64,000 nucleotides of DNA from Verrucomicrobiota bacterium (GCA_017301975.1 JAFLEI010000007.1:62001-126000), one strand, 5' to 3'; positions 8,728 to 17,656 are shown, numbered from the stretch's first letter. Translations and numbers: made by a program. Notes: generated from the letters alone by a model not told the origin.

Positions 8728-8736
8728 CCAGAACAG

Positions 8737-8754
8737 GCCCTTTCCCGGGCTTTT
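8737..8754 (+). terminator. Weak candidate terminator after the Trx/PDZ gene
   Basis: A short GCCC / GGGC stem (8737-8740 with 8747-8750) around a six-base loop is followed by TTTT. It lies 10 bases after the stop and before the rpoA leader. The stem is short, so this is weak. Confidence 0.25.
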
Positions 8755-8910
8755 ACGCCCCCTTTCCCCCTGAAAATTCCCGGTTGCATTCTAAAGACCG
8801 GCTTCCATACTCCCCGCCCCCTGCGAGTCGTCATCCATTCGCCGTTGGTCTCCGCGCCTGCCTCTCTTCGAGATGTGCAGGGTTCTCGCCCGGAGGTAAC
8901 CCGGCCGTTA

Positions 8911-8920
8911 GTGTTAACAC
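8911..8920. promoter_or_regulatory. Perfect 10-bp palindrome just before rpoA
   Basis: The palindrome gtgttaacac ends seven bases before the rpoA ATG, occupying the place where a ribosome binding site would be. The best Shine-Dalgarno-like sequence (ggagg, 8892-8896) is over 30 bases from the start. It could be an operator or translational control site, or chance. Confidence 0.25.
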
Positions 8921-8927
8921 AAATCCT

Positions 8928-10049
8928 ATGTCAGTACGTCTTGCCCGATTCGAGATGCCTTCCCGCCTTGTGAAAAACGAGGCCACGGCAACCGAAACAT
9001 ACGCCCAGTTCACTGCCGAACCTTTCGACAAAGGTTACGGTCACACGATTGGGAACTCCCTCCGCCGCGTCCTCCTTTCCTCCCTTGAAGGCGCATCCAT
9101 CACTTCCGTGAAAATCCGCGGTGCGGAACACGAATTCACAACCCTTCCGGGCGTGCTCGAAGACGTCGTTCAGATCATCCTGAACCTCAAGAAGGTCCGC
9201 TTCAAGCATCACAGCGATGCCAAGGAGCCCCGCCTGCTGTCCATCGTGGCTGACAAGGAAGGCGCCGTGACCGCCGGTGATATCAAGGACGACAACCACT
9301 ACGAAGTCATCAACAAGGACCTCGTGATCTGCACGCTGGACCGCAAAACGAAGTTCGAATGCGAATTCGAAGTGCGCGTGGGCCGTGGTTTCTCCACCTG
9401 GGAGGAAAACAAGCGCGTTGACACCCCCATCGGCGTCATCCCGATCGACTCCATCTACAGCCCCGTCACCCGCGTGAAGTACGGCGTGGAAAACACCCGC
9501 GTCGGTCAGAACACTGACTATGACAAGCTGGTGCTCGACATCTGGACGGACGGCCGCATCACCCCGCAGGACGCCCTCCTGCAGTCTGCCGCCATCCTGC
9601 GCCATCACCTCGACGTCTTCGTCAACTATGACGACAAGGCCATCGAATTCGAGGCCGCCCCGGAAGCGCAGAGCGAAGAAAACAGCGAGCTGCGCAAGCT
9701 CCTGAACATGAGCGTCAACGAGATCGAACTCTCCGTCCGCGCCGCCAACTGCCTCAACAACGCCAACATCACGAGCGTCGGCCAGCTGGCCATGAAGACC
9801 GAAGGCGAAATGCTTCGTTACCGCAACTTCGGCAAGAAGTCCCTCACCGAGATCAAGGAAAAGCTCGCAGAGCTTGGTCTGTCTCTCGGCATGAAGTTCG
9901 ATCCAGCGCTGCTTGAGGCCACCCCTGGCGGTGTCTCCCTCCTCGCCCGCAGCAGCATGATCGGCGACGACGATGAAGAAGCCGACTCCCTCGACTTCAC
10001 CAAGCTCGTGGACAGCCATCTGCCAGACGCAGACGACGAAGACGAGTAA
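8928..10049 (+). CDS. rpoA: DNA-directed RNA polymerase subunit alpha
   Basis: The alpha subunit nucleates RNA polymerase assembly through its N-terminal domain and contacts UP-element DNA and activators through its C-terminal domain. The 373-residue product shows the alpha-NTD core (PFDKGYGHTIGNSLRRVLLS), TPIGVIPIDSIYSPVTRVKY and, near residue 250-320, the alpha-CTD helix-hairpin-helix (NCLNNANITSVGQLAMKTEG ... FGKKSLTEIKEKLAELGLSLG). About 45 residues follow the CTD, ending in an acidic tail (DADDEDE), longer than in E. coli. ATG 8928 gives the canonical start; the upstream in-frame extension has no similarity. It is followed 39 bp later by rplQ, the classic pair, but no ribosomal protein gene precedes it. 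Confidence 0.97.
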   Translation: MSVRLARFEMPSRLVKNEATATETYAQFTAEPFDKGYGHTIGNSLRRVLLSSLEGASITSVKIRGAEHEFTTLPGVLEDVVQIILNLKKVRFKHHSDAKEPRLLSIVADKEGAVTAGDIKDDNHYEVINKDLVICTLDRKTKFECEFEVRVGRGFSTWEENKRVDTPIGVIPIDSIYSPVTRVKYGVENTRVGQNTDYDKLVLDIWTDGRITPQDALLQSAAILRHHLDVFVNYDDKAIEFEAAPEAQSEENSELRKLLNMSVNEIELSVRAANCLNNANITSVGQLAMKTEGEMLRYRNFGKKSLTEIKEKLAELGLSLGMKFDPALLEATPGGVSLLARSSMIGDDDEEADSLDFTKLVDSHLPDADDEDE

Positions 10050-10088
10050 TCAATCACAGACAGAATTTTAGACAGACCCATTTAGGAC

Positions 10089-10586
10089 ATGAAACACGGA
10101 AGAAAAATCGTCAAACTTCAGCGCAAGCAGGATCACCGCGACGCGCTGCTCATGAATCTCACCTGCTCCCTCATCGAGCACCGCCGGATTCGCACCACGC
10201 TGGCCAAGGCCAAAGCCCTCCGCCCATACGCAGAGAAGCTCGTCACCCTCGGCAAACGCGGCACCCTGCATGCACGCCGCACCGCCCTCTCCTCGCTCCG
10301 TCACAAAGACATGGTGAAGAAGCTCTTCGAAGAGATCGCCGTGGCCTCCAAGGACCGCGTCGGTGGCTACACCCGCATCACCAAGCTCGGCCAGCGCCGC
10401 AGCGACTCCGCTCCGATGGCCTACATCGAGTGGGTGGACGCCTACGTGCCAAAAGCCGCCCCGGCCGCTGAGCCTGAAGCCGCAGCTGAACCTGCCGCCG
10501 AAGAAGCAGCGCCAGCCAAAAAGGCTCCTGCCAAGAAGAAGGCCGCTCCGAAGAAGAAAGCTGCTGAAGCAGCCGCCGCTGAATAA
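10089..10586 (+). CDS. rplQ: 50S ribosomal protein L17 with long Ala/Lys-rich tail
   Basis: L17 binds 23S rRNA near the exit tunnel. The first about 118 residues are a typical bacterial L17 ([20 protein letters not shown] ... [20 protein letters not shown] ... [14 protein letters not shown]). A tail of about 47 residues then follows, made almost only of Ala, Glu, Lys and Pro. It starts acidic ([15 protein letters not shown]) and turns basic ([18 protein letters not shown]). Such tails occur on L17 in several phyla and are probably disordered. The gene follows rpoA by 39 bp and ends before a strong terminator, so rpoA-rplQ is one transcription unit. Confidence 0.96.
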   Translation: MKHGRKIVKLQRKQDHRDALLMNLTCSLIEHRRIRTTLAKAKALRPYAEKLVTLGKRGTLHARRTALSSLRHKDMVKKLFEEIAVASKDRVGGYTRITKLGQRRSDSAPMAYIEWVDAYVPKAAPAAEPEAAAEPAAEEAAPAKKAPAKKKAAPKKKAAEAAAAE

Positions 10587-10615
10587 GCAGGCGTCTCTAC
10601 AGAGAAACCATTCGA

Positions 10616-10645
10616 CGCGGGAGTCGCAAGACTCCCGCGTTTTTT
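10616..10645 (+). terminator. Rho-independent terminator of rpoA-rplQ
   Basis: A perfect 10-bp GC-rich stem (cgcgggagtc / gactcccgcg) closes a GCAA tetraloop and is followed by six T residues. It lies 29 bp after the rplQ stop. Confidence 0.92.
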
Positions 10646-10751
10646 CGTACTGTCCTTGAGCGCCTCCGGCTCACCAAAGGATGCGAACCCGGCATTCGTG
10701 TATCAACCAGAGCTGTTGCATGCCGCCAGTCTTCGCGTTCCATGCACGACC

Positions 10752-12020
10752 ATGGAATCCACCATCAAGATCGCCCTCGTTGGCGCCGGCATGTTCGGCG
10801 GAGATGTTCACGCGCGTGCTTACGCGGACCTGCAGCGCTTCGGCATCGCCGGACAGCTTGCCCGTGTCGGGCTCGACAAATACTCCCGCGAACTCGCCGG
10901 GGTCAAATTTGACCTCGTCGCCGTCGCCACGCGCAGCGAAAAGTCCGCACTGAAAGCCGCAGCAGCCTTCAAGGACCTCACCGGCCACGAGCCGCGTGCC
11001 TTCCACGGTGACGCCCCTTGGGACGACATCCTGGCCGCCTTTCCAGACCTCGATGTGATGGCCGTGGCGACCCCGGACCATCTGCACACGCAGCCCATTC
11101 TCGCCGCGCTGGCGAAAGGCGTGCACGTCTTGACCGAAAAACCCATGTGCCTGTCCATTCAGGAATCGGACGAGATCATCGCCGCAGCCAAGGTCAGGAA
11201 CCTCATCGTCGCCGTGGACATGCACAAGCGCTACGATCCCGACCACCTGCGCATCCGCGATGACATTCAGAACCGCATCGGCGCGCCGCTCTATGGCACC
11301 GCCTATCTCGAAGAACCGCTCGAAGTCAGCACCAGCACCTTCAAGTGGGTGGAAAGCAGCGACCCCTTCAGCTACGTCGGCCCGCATTGGACAGATCTGA
11401 TCTGGAGCTACTACCACAGCAAGCCCGTCTCATTGACCGCTGTGGGCCAGAAAAAGCGCCTGATCCGCGATGGCATCAATGCCTTCGACGCCGTGCAGGT
11501 GCGCGTGGATTTCGACAACGGCATGTCGATCAGCTTTAACAACAACTGGGTGACCCCCGCCGATTTCGAAGGCCCCGTGAACCAAGGGCATGAAATCGTC
11601 GGTGCAGACGGCAAAGTCGAAAGTGACCAGCAGTACCGTGGCTTCCGCTGGTGGAACCAGGGCGGCGGCTCGCGCACGAGCAACAACCATTTCACCCGTG
11701 AAGTAACCCGGCCTGATGGCAGCAAAGGCTACATAGGCTATGGCGTCGATAGTCTGACTGTGGGCTTGGTGGCCGTCTGCCGCGTCAAGTTTGCCAAGGA
11801 ATCCCGCGACGACGTGGCCGGAATCTATCCTACCGCCGAAGACGCCCGCATTACCTGTGCGATCGTGGATGCCGCCGCGCGCGTGCGGGACCTCAATTGG
11901 AAATACATGCAGGAAGGCAAAGGCGCGACAGTAACGGCACGCTTTGACCAAAACGGCATAACTATCATAGACCCAAATGCCGCCGAAGTATTCCAAAGCA
12001 TCTATGATCAGGCGCTTTAA
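10752..12020 (+). CDS. Gfo/Idh/MocA-family NAD(P)-dependent oxidoreductase
   Basis: A 422-residue oxidoreductase. The N-terminal Rossmann fold begins ALVGAGMFGGDVHARAY (residues 8-24). MAVATPDHLHTQPILAALAK (103-122) and LTEKPM (127-132) form the family's conserved strand and EKP motif carrying the catalytic-region lysine. The C-terminal alpha/beta domain (from about 150) determines substrate, typically a sugar or inositol derivative, here unknown. There is no Tat or Sec signal, so it is cytoplasmic. ATG 10752 is chosen because the Rossmann strand starts four residues later; the upstream in-frame part overlaps the region just after the terminator. It stands alone between two terminator-like hairpins. 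Confidence 0.88.
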   Translation: MESTIKIALVGAGMFGGDVHARAYADLQRFGIAGQLARVGLDKYSRELAGVKFDLVAVATRSEKSALKAAAAFKDLTGHEPRAFHGDAPWDDILAAFPDLDVMAVATPDHLHTQPILAALAKGVHVLTEKPMCLSIQESDEIIAAAKVRNLIVAVDMHKRYDPDHLRIRDDIQNRIGAPLYGTAYLEEPLEVSTSTFKWVESSDPFSYVGPHWTDLIWSYYHSKPVSLTAVGQKKRLIRDGINAFDAVQVRVDFDNGMSISFNNNWVTPADFEGPVNQGHEIVGADGKVESDQQYRGFRWWNQGGGSRTSNNHFTREVTRPDGSKGYIGYGVDSLTVGLVAVCRVKFAKESRDDVAGIYPTAEDARITCAIVDAAARVRDLNWKYMQEGKGATVTARFDQNGITIIDPNAAEVFQSIYDQAL

Positions 12021-12054
12021 CTGCAAACTAGGGTATAGGCTTAGAGTTCAAAGC

Positions 12055-12081
12055 TTGACTTTAGGCTAAGTTTTTTATAAA
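12055..12081 (+). promoter_or_regulatory. Candidate promoter of the small basic protein gene
   Basis: TTGACT (12055-12060) and TATAAA (12076-12081) are spaced by 15 bases in a locally AT-rich patch between 12021 and 12111. The spacing is shorter than the ideal 17. The start codon follows at 12112. Confidence 0.4.
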
Positions 12082-12111
12082 CAACGTATTGTACCCCTGA
12101 AAATAAAACAA

Positions 12112-12369
12112 ATGACCTTATCTTCCTCCCAACTTCGCCGCGCCGCTGCGCTTCAAGAAAAAATCGAAGGCTTCCAGCAGGAGCTGGCACAGCTTCTTGG
12201 CGGCTCCTCCAAATCCTCCGCTGCATCGATCCCTGCCGGTGAAAAACCAGCCAAAAAGAAGCGCGTCATGTCCGCTGCCGCCCGCAAAAAGATCGCGGAT
12301 GCTCAGCGCAAGCGCTGGGCCAAGCAGAAGGGGGAAACGCCCGCTGCTGCTGAAAAGAAGGCCAAGTGA
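12112..12369 (+). CDS. Small basic protein with RKKIADAQRKRWA motif
   Basis: An 85-residue protein, strongly basic in its second half. Residues 1-30 look like a short amphipathic helix (QLRRAAALQEKIEGFQQELA). The core MSAAARKKIADAQRKRWAKQ (about 53-72) is a motif I recall from many small uncharacterised proteins in Verrucomicrobia and Acidobacteria, resembling nucleic-acid-binding tails. DNA or RNA binding is inferred from charge only. No Shine-Dalgarno is visible. A hairpin with a T tract follows, so it is probably a monocistronic, well-expressed gene. Confidence 0.7.
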   Translation: MTLSSSQLRRAAALQEKIEGFQQELAQLLGGSSKSSAASIPAGEKPAKKKRVMSAAARKKIADAQRKRWAKQKGETPAAAEKKAK

Positions 12370-12400
12370 GAATCTAGTTCACGGATAACACCACAACAGT

Positions 12401-12437
12401 AAGGCCCCAGTTTTTGCAAACTGGGACCTTCGTTTTT
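12401..12437 (+). terminator. Terminator between convergent genes
   Basis: A 13-bp stem (12401-12413 with 12418-12430, one mismatch) closes a TTGC loop and is followed by CG and five T residues. It lies 32 bp after the small basic gene and 24 bp before the end of the convergent haem-protein gene. Confidence 0.85.
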
Positions 12438-12460
12438 GAAGCTGCCGCTTAAGTAAAGAC

Positions 12461-14977
12461 TTACTTAACAAACATCGGATCATCTGGATTACCCTTGCTC
12501 AGCAGATAAGCCATAAGATCCAGAATGTCGTCTTCCTTGAGCATGAAGAGCAGCCCGGGCGGCATCATGCTAATCTTGCTCTCTTCAGTTTTCACAACTT
12601 TGCGGGCATCCACATTGGTGAAGTTATTAGGGTCCATCATATTGGTGCATACCATCATGTTATTCTCCTTCATGTTGGCAATGCGTCCGATGACCGTGCT
12701 GCCGTCCTGCAAGGTGAAGACCGTGCTGCCATACTGGTCGCTGATTTCCTTGCTGGGCTCCAGAATATGCTCCAGCAGGTCACGTGGGCTGTACTTGCCG
12801 GCCACACTGGTAAGGTCTGGACCCACAGCGCCGCCTTCGTTGTTAAAACGGTGGCAGGCGAAGCAGGTCGCCGCGCCAAACATGTTGCGACCATTCGCAA
12901 AGTTACGGTTGCCCTCCAGGCCGACACCCAGCGACTTGCTAAGTTCATCGAGCGTCCAGGCTTTGACAAACTGTATCGGCTTCGCCGTGAAACTCGGCGC
13001 TTTGGCCTCCGGCTTCGCATCCAGCACATCCTTGATCGCCAGCTTCTCCTCCTCAGTCATCGTGGAAAGAGCGTTCTGCTTGATCTCACCAATGAACAGG
13101 TCAAACGACGCCCCCCCTTTGTAATTCGCGGCGCGCAGGAACCAGCTGAAGTAGTCGGCGCGCAGTTCCTTGGTCCAGCCGGTCTTCGCGAAGCGCAGGA
13201 TACGGGCGTAGTCGATCTGCTCCTCCTGTGTGGGCGAGCCATTCACCAGCGGCTCCGCTTTGGCAACGATGTCGGGGTCCCCGAGATAGACCAGCACCTC
13301 GCACAGATCACGGTTCAGGGCTGGATCATTTGTGGGAAACAGCGGGCCGAGGTGTTTGATCAGCGCTTCCTTGGTCGCCACATCCGGCTCTCCCATGCGT
13401 GTGAAGGCGAGCATGTAATCGCGGATCAGCGTCACGCGGTCGATGCCCTTGAGCGCCTTGAAGTCGATCTTGTTGAGCGCGGCCAGAATGGGCTGCTGCA
13501 ACGCTTTGTCCCCGCCACTGCTCCGGGCCAGTGCCATGAGCGCCGTCAGTGCGGCGCGCGGATATGTTTCATTAAGCGCCTTGTCTTTCCAGGAGCTGAT
13601 GGGCTGGTGCTCAAGTGCAATTCGAGCGGCGAAGCGGATGTTGCGGTCTGTGTGACCCAGGAAACGCCAACATAAATCCACATTCAATTTCGATTTCTTA
13701 ATTGCGTCTGCCATCTGATCAGTATGAAGCAGTTCAAGAATGCCTCGTTCTTCTAATGCATCGTCAATCATAAGGCCGAAGTCGGTGGGCTTGGCCGGAT
13801 CCGTCTTCTCCGTTCCAATGTAACTCACCCGATACAATCCCGACTGCACTTTCCGCCCACCCACGCTCACATACATCGCGCCATCCTTCTTTGAGACTTC
13901 GATGTCCGTCAGCGGCAGCGGCGCGGCGCTCATGAATTCCTCAGCCACTCCGCTGTAACCACCGCCGTTTGGCGAGAGATGCACCGCATACATTTTGCCA
14001 TAGCTCCAGTCGCAGATGAAGAGCGCCTCCTGATACTTCGCCGGGAACTTAGCACCATAGCCAAAGGCCACGCCCGTGGGGGAGCCTGGGCCAATGTCCA
14101 CCACGGGCGGCAGGCTGTCCTCCCAGCGCTCCGGAAATTTCTTGCTGCACGTGCGCCAGCCAAAGTCGCCACCGCTTTGCATGAAGCAGACACGCGTGGG
14201 GCGGTACCACGGCATGCCGGTGTCCCACTCCATGTCCGCATCGAAGCCAAAAATGTCGCCGTTGTGATTCATGGCAATGTCGTAGGTGTTGCGGGTGCCG
14301 ATGTTCACCAGTTCCCACTTTTTGCCATCAAGGTCGGCCTTCGCCATCCAGCCGCCGGGGGCCAGCACATCACGCATGAAGCCACGTCCGGTCAGCATCG
14401 GGTAGAGCTGGTCTTCCGCCCAATGGCGTGGCACCAGGCTGGTTTCGCAGCTTGGCTCAGGCGTCTGGTTGCCACACATCACATACAGGCTTTTTCCATC
14501 CGGTGAGGCAATCACGCCATGAGGGCCATGCTCCCCGGCCTTGCCAGGAAAGGAGCGCAGCAACTCCACGGCGTCGAATTGATCATCCCCGTTCGTGTCC
14601 TTACAGCGGTAAAGACCGCGGCCCTGATACGCTTCGTCGTTGACCACGCCATAAAGAGCTCCGGCATGATACAGCAGCCCCTGGCAGTGACCGAAGTCGA
14701 TGCTGAGCTTCTCCACCTTCGTCTCACCGGGGCTGCCACTCAGCGCAGGCGGCGTGATGCGGTAGAGCGCGCCATACTGGTCGCTGCAAATCATCCGCCC
14801 TTGGTCGTCCTGAGTCATGGACACCCAAGAGCCTTCCTGCTCCTTCGGCACCGAGTAGAGCAGCTCCACTTTGAAGCCTTTGGCGATCTTGACCTTGTCA
14901 GCCGGGGTCGCTTGATCTGCCAGATCAGCGAACGACGCAGTCGCACAGAGCAGAAGAGGAATGAGGATGTTTTTCAT
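12461..14977 (-). CDS. PVC-type haem-binding propeller / HEAT / cytochrome c protein
   Basis: An 838-residue secreted protein (signal MKNILIPLLLCATASFA). The N-terminal half is a sorbosone/glucose-dehydrogenase-like beta-propeller (GHCQGLLYHAGALYGV, HGPHGVIASPDGKSLYVMCG, DFGWRTC). A middle helical HEAT-like region runs from about 420 to 640. The C-terminus is a cytochrome c domain with CFACH at 705-709 (Cys705, Cys708 and His709 for covalent haem) and a likely distal methionine in KISMMPPGLL. This architecture is abundant in Planctomycetes and Verrucomicrobia and is thought to oxidise sugars or other carbohydrates in the periplasm. The substrate is unknown. It is followed on the same strand by the GDSL esterase gene upstream at 15015. 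Confidence 0.88.
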   Translation of the reverse strand: MKNILIPLLLCATASFADLADQATPADKVKIAKGFKVELLYSVPKEQEGSWVSMTQDDQGRMICSDQYGALYRITPPALSGSPGETKVEKLSIDFGHCQGLLYHAGALYGVVNDEAYQGRGLYRCKDTNGDDQFDAVELLRSFPGKAGEHGPHGVIASPDGKSLYVMCGNQTPEPSCETSLVPRHWAEDQLYPMLTGRGFMRDVLAPGGWMAKADLDGKKWELVNIGTRNTYDIAMNHNGDIFGFDADMEWDTGMPWYRPTRVCFMQSGGDFGWRTCSKKFPERWEDSLPPVVDIGPGSPTGVAFGYGAKFPAKYQEALFICDWSYGKMYAVHLSPNGGGYSGVAEEFMSAAPLPLTDIEVSKKDGAMYVSVGGRKVQSGLYRVSYIGTEKTDPAKPTDFGLMIDDALEERGILELLHTDQMADAIKKSKLNVDLCWRFLGHTDRNIRFAARIALEHQPISSWKDKALNETYPRAALTALMALARSSGGDKALQQPILAALNKIDFKALKGIDRVTLIRDYMLAFTRMGEPDVATKEALIKHLGPLFPTNDPALNRDLCEVLVYLGDPDIVAKAEPLVNGSPTQEEQIDYARILRFAKTGWTKELRADYFSWFLRAANYKGGASFDLFIGEIKQNALSTMTEEEKLAIKDVLDAKPEAKAPSFTAKPIQFVKAWTLDELSKSLGVGLEGNRNFANGRNMFGAATCFACHRFNNEGGAVGPDLTSVAGKYSPRDLLEHILEPSKEISDQYGSTVFTLQDGSTVIGRIANMKENNMMVCTNMMDPNNFTNVDARKVVKTEESKISMMPPGLLFMLKEDDILDLMAYLLSKGNPDDPMFVK

Positions 14978-15014
14978 GATTGGATGATGACGAAACGGAT
15001 GACTTTGCTGCGAA

Positions 15015-15758
15015 CTACTTCATGAGCTCCTTGACCTTGCCTTCGATGGCGTCAGCCCACATCTGATAGCCTTGAGCACTCAGGTGCAGCAGGTCAGGCA
15101 TGATTTCCTTGGGCAGAGTGCCATCGGGTTTCAGGAAGCTGTTGCCGATGTCCATGTAGAAAACACGTTTGTTGTCGGCGAAACCGGAAATGAGATTGTT
15201 GGTGGCGATGTTTTGCTTGCGCTTGTCGTCGTCCTTGGTGGCTCCGCGTGGAAAGATGCCCTGCAGGAGCACTTTCGTTTCCGGCAGTTTTTTGCCCAGC
15301 ACATCCAGGATCATCTTCACTCCCTCGGCGGTCTGTTCAGCGCTGCTGGCATACGCCACACCGCCATGCTCCGGCGCAGGGCGCCCTTGGTGGCCGGTGT
15401 TGTTCGTGCCGATCATGAGCACCACCAGCTTCGGCTTGATGCCGTCAAAGTTGCCATGCTGAAGACGCCAGATGACGTGCTCGGTGCGGTCACCGCCAAT
15501 GCCAAAATTCGCCGCCTTGTAGGGTGCCCATGTTCTGGCCCAGACATCCTTGCCATTTTTTTCCCAGCCCGCCGTGATTGAGTCTCCCAAGAACACAAGC
15601 TGCGCCTCGCCCTTCTTGGAAATGGCGTTGAAGCCCTCATGCCGCTTCATCCACCCGGCATCACGCGGCTTGGGATCAATGGCGAGATTTTTGGCCGTTT
15701 CAGCAAAGCTGGTGGCGGCGGCACAGAACGAGACGAGCAGGAGGGTATGCAGTTTCAT
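15015..15758 (-). CDS. Secreted GDSL/SGNH-family esterase
   Basis: A 247-residue hydrolase with a signal peptide (MKLHTLLLVSFCAAATSFA). Block I, FLGDSITAGW, carries the nucleophile Ser60. Block II is NFGIGGDRTEHV with the oxyanion glycine (about 84-95). Block III is MIGTNN (115-120, oxyanion Asn). Block V, DLLHLS, gives Asp222 and His225. The overall look is of PAF-acetylhydrolase or sialate O-acetylesterase-like enzymes that deacetylate carbohydrates. ATG 15758 begins the signal peptide; the 16-codon extension upstream is not used. It is 37 bp upstream of the haem-binding propeller gene on the same strand, so a shared role in polysaccharide use is plausible. Confidence 0.88.
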   Translation of the reverse strand: MKLHTLLLVSFCAAATSFAETAKNLAIDPKPRDAGWMKRHEGFNAISKKGEAQLVFLGDSITAGWEKNGKDVWARTWAPYKAANFGIGGDRTEHVIWRLQHGNFDGIKPKLVVLMIGTNNTGHQGRPAPEHGGVAYASSAEQTAEGVKMILDVLGKKLPETKVLLQGIFPRGATKDDDKRKQNIATNNLISGFADNKRVFYMDIGNSFLKPDGTLPKEIMPDLLHLSAQGYQMWADAIEGKVKELMK

Positions 15759-15816
15759 GGTCAGAGACGGCGATGATGCCGGGAAGCCATGAAACTGGCA
15801 AGACACGAATGTTATT

Positions 15817-16884
15817 TCACGCCTTCAGCGCCCAGTCGAGCAGCGCCTGCGCATCACGCCAGACACCGTCGTGGCTGTCATTGAGGATCACCACTATGCG
15901 GCGGCGGCCATTGCGCTGTCCGGTGGCCACGAGGCAATAGCCCGCCGCTTCGGTGTAGCCGGTCTTCATGCCGTCGCAGTAGCTGGCGTTGCGCAGCACG
16001 CGGTTGGTGTTGGCCAGCTCGATGAATTTCCCATCAGGCTTCATGAACTTGAAACTCTGCATCTTCACGATCGCACGAATGTCGGGCAGTTTGTCAGCCT
16101 CCTTGGCGATCATCGCCAGATCCCGCGCCGTGGAGTAAGGGTCTTCATCCGTGAGCGAGGGCAGGCCGTGCGGATTGACAAAGTGCGTGTTTTTCAGGCC
16201 AAGCGCCTGCGCACGTGCGTCCATCTTTTCGGCAAAGGCGGCCACGCTGCCGGCATTGTCCCGTGCCAGCGCCTGGGCGATGTCATTGGAGCTTTTCACC
16301 AGCATGGCGGTCAGCAGCTGGCGGCGGGTGTATTTTTCACCCACCTTCAGGCCGATGCGCACCGGCGCACACTGCGTATCCGCCAGTTCCACGGTCACCA
16401 CTTTGTCGAGGTCCCCCGCTTCCACCACCAGCAGGCCGGTCATGATTTTCGTCGTGCTGGCAATGGCTCCGCGCAGGTCCGGATTCTTTTCAAAGAGCAC
16501 ATCATCGTTCTCAGGATCAATGATGATGCAGCGCCCCGCGCTGATCTGTGGAATGGAGCCCCTGAGGTTTTTGATCTCAATCTCCCGCCGCACCTTCTTG
16601 GTTTTCTCGATCTCATCGGCAAGCTGCGTCTCCAGCTTTTTCTTGAGCTGCTGCACAGAGGCCTCGCGGGCGGCGATGTCAGCCCGCGCCTGCGCGATCA
16701 TCTGCTTTTCGGCGGCAAAATCCTGCTCCCGTTTCGCGATGGCGGCGGCCTTCGCCTCCACCTCCTCTTCCCGCCACTGCAGCTGCTGCTCGCGCTTGGG
16801 ATCGCCGCAGCCCGAGATGGAAACGCAGAGAAGACTGGCCAGGACGGCACGGCGGAGGGAGTAAGACTGACAGGGGGTGATCAT
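15817..16884 (-). CDS. Lipoprotein D-alanyl-D-alanine carboxypeptidase (peptidase S11)
   Basis: A 355-residue penicillin-binding-protein-type enzyme that trims the terminal D-Ala of peptidoglycan stem peptides. The catalytic motifs are all present: STTK with Ser143 and Lys146, SSN (198-200) and KTG (307-309). The N-terminus has a signal with lipobox ISGC (Cys26), followed by an about 75-residue coiled coil rich in Lys, Glu and Ala (about 35-105). That coiled coil is absent from E. coli DacA and probably acts as a stalk between membrane and catalytic domain. The gene begins one base after the aroD stop, so the pair is translationally close and likely one operon. Confidence 0.9.
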   Translation of the reverse strand: MITPCQSYSLRRAVLASLLCVSISGCGDPKREQQLQWREEEVEAKAAAIAKREQDFAAEKQMIAQARADIAAREASVQQLKKKLETQLADEIEKTKKVRREIEIKNLRGSIPQISAGRCIIIDPENDDVLFEKNPDLRGAIASTTKIMTGLLVVEAGDLDKVVTVELADTQCAPVRIGLKVGEKYTRRQLLTAMLVKSSNDIAQALARDNAGSVAAFAEKMDARAQALGLKNTHFVNPHGLPSLTDEDPYSTARDLAMIAKEADKLPDIRAIVKMQSFKFMKPDGKFIELANTNRVLRNASYCDGMKTGYTEAAGYCLVATGQRNGRRRIVVILNDSHDGVWRDAQALLDWALKA

Positions 16885-16885
16885 T

Positions 16886-17596
16886 TCAAAGTTCAGCGAG
16901 GAGTTCTTTCAGGCGGGCGACGGGCCACTGCCCAGGAGCATTCGAAGCACCAATAAAGCCGTAATTCAACAAGCTGCCACATTTTGCCAGCACCAGGCGT
17001 GAAACCCGTCCCCATGGCCCCATGCCCATGACGGAAAGCCGCAGACGGTGCGTCTCCCCTGCCAGCTTCATCAGGCTCATCAAATCCCCCTGCGTGTTCA
17101 GGTAGGTGGCTATTTTCACCGCGTCCAGCCCTGCCTGCTGCGCGAAATTCACCGCCCCGCGCAGCACCTCCTCCGTCGGCGTCGCCTGGAAATCATGGAA
17201 GGACCCCACCACCGGCACGCCTGCGGCACGTGCCTTTTGGATCGTGCCTTGCATCTGGGCCGCGCTGCGCAGTTCGAGGTCGATCAGCGTGGCAAGATCC
17301 AGCAGGGGCTCGATCATCGCCGCACGGGCTGCCGGGTCTTCAGGCCCCTGCCCGCCTTCCGCCGGATGCCGCGCCGTAAGGAGCAGCGGCAGGGTGTTGC
17401 CAGCCAGTTGGTCGCGCAACTCCGCCGCAGGCAGCTTCAACTGGTCCAGCCGAAGTTCAGCCACATCACAAAGGTTGGCACGGGCGGCTGCATCGAGCGA
17501 TGTAAAGTGCTCAAGCGCAGCGAGATCAGCCACCACCCCCACCGCGAGGGGCTTGGTGGAGAAGAGGAGGTTTTTGGAGGAAACAAGTTGTGCCAT
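16886..17596 (-). CDS. aroD: Type I 3-dehydroquinate dehydratase
   Basis: Converts 3-dehydroquinate to 3-dehydroshikimate in the shikimate pathway via a Schiff-base mechanism. The 236-residue protein shows AELRLDQ (46-52), LLTARHPAEGG (72-82), SFHDF with the catalytic His134, and DAVKIAT with the Schiff-base Lys161. It also has the C-terminal MGMGPWGRVSRLV substrate-binding stretch. Length fits the type I family. It is the first gene of the minus-strand unit with the carboxypeptidase, and a 60-bp AT-rich divergent spacer lies upstream. Why an aromatic pathway gene precedes a cell-wall enzyme is not explained by the sequence. Confidence 0.93.
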   Translation of the reverse strand: MAQLVSSKNLLFSTKPLAVGVVADLAALEHFTSLDAAARANLCDVAELRLDQLKLPAAELRDQLAGNTLPLLLTARHPAEGGQGPEDPAARAAMIEPLLDLATLIDLELRSAAQMQGTIQKARAAGVPVVGSFHDFQATPTEEVLRGAVNFAQQAGLDAVKIATYLNTQGDLMSLMKLAGETHRLRLSVMGMGPWGRVSRLVLAKCGSLLNYGFIGASNAPGQWPVARLKELLAEL

Positions 17597-17656
17597 TGGC
17601 TAGGCGGAGTATAATTTTAATAAATGTAAATAAGATTCACCATCTTACTCGTCACT
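17597..17656. promoter_or_regulatory. Divergent promoter region
   Basis: A 60-bp AT-rich spacer separates the divergent starts of aroD and the glycosylphosphotransferase. TATAAT at 17610-17615 could serve as a -10 box for the plus-strand gene. The overlapping reverse complement TATACT (17609-17614) could serve aroD. No clear -35 boxes are visible. Confidence 0.35.
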
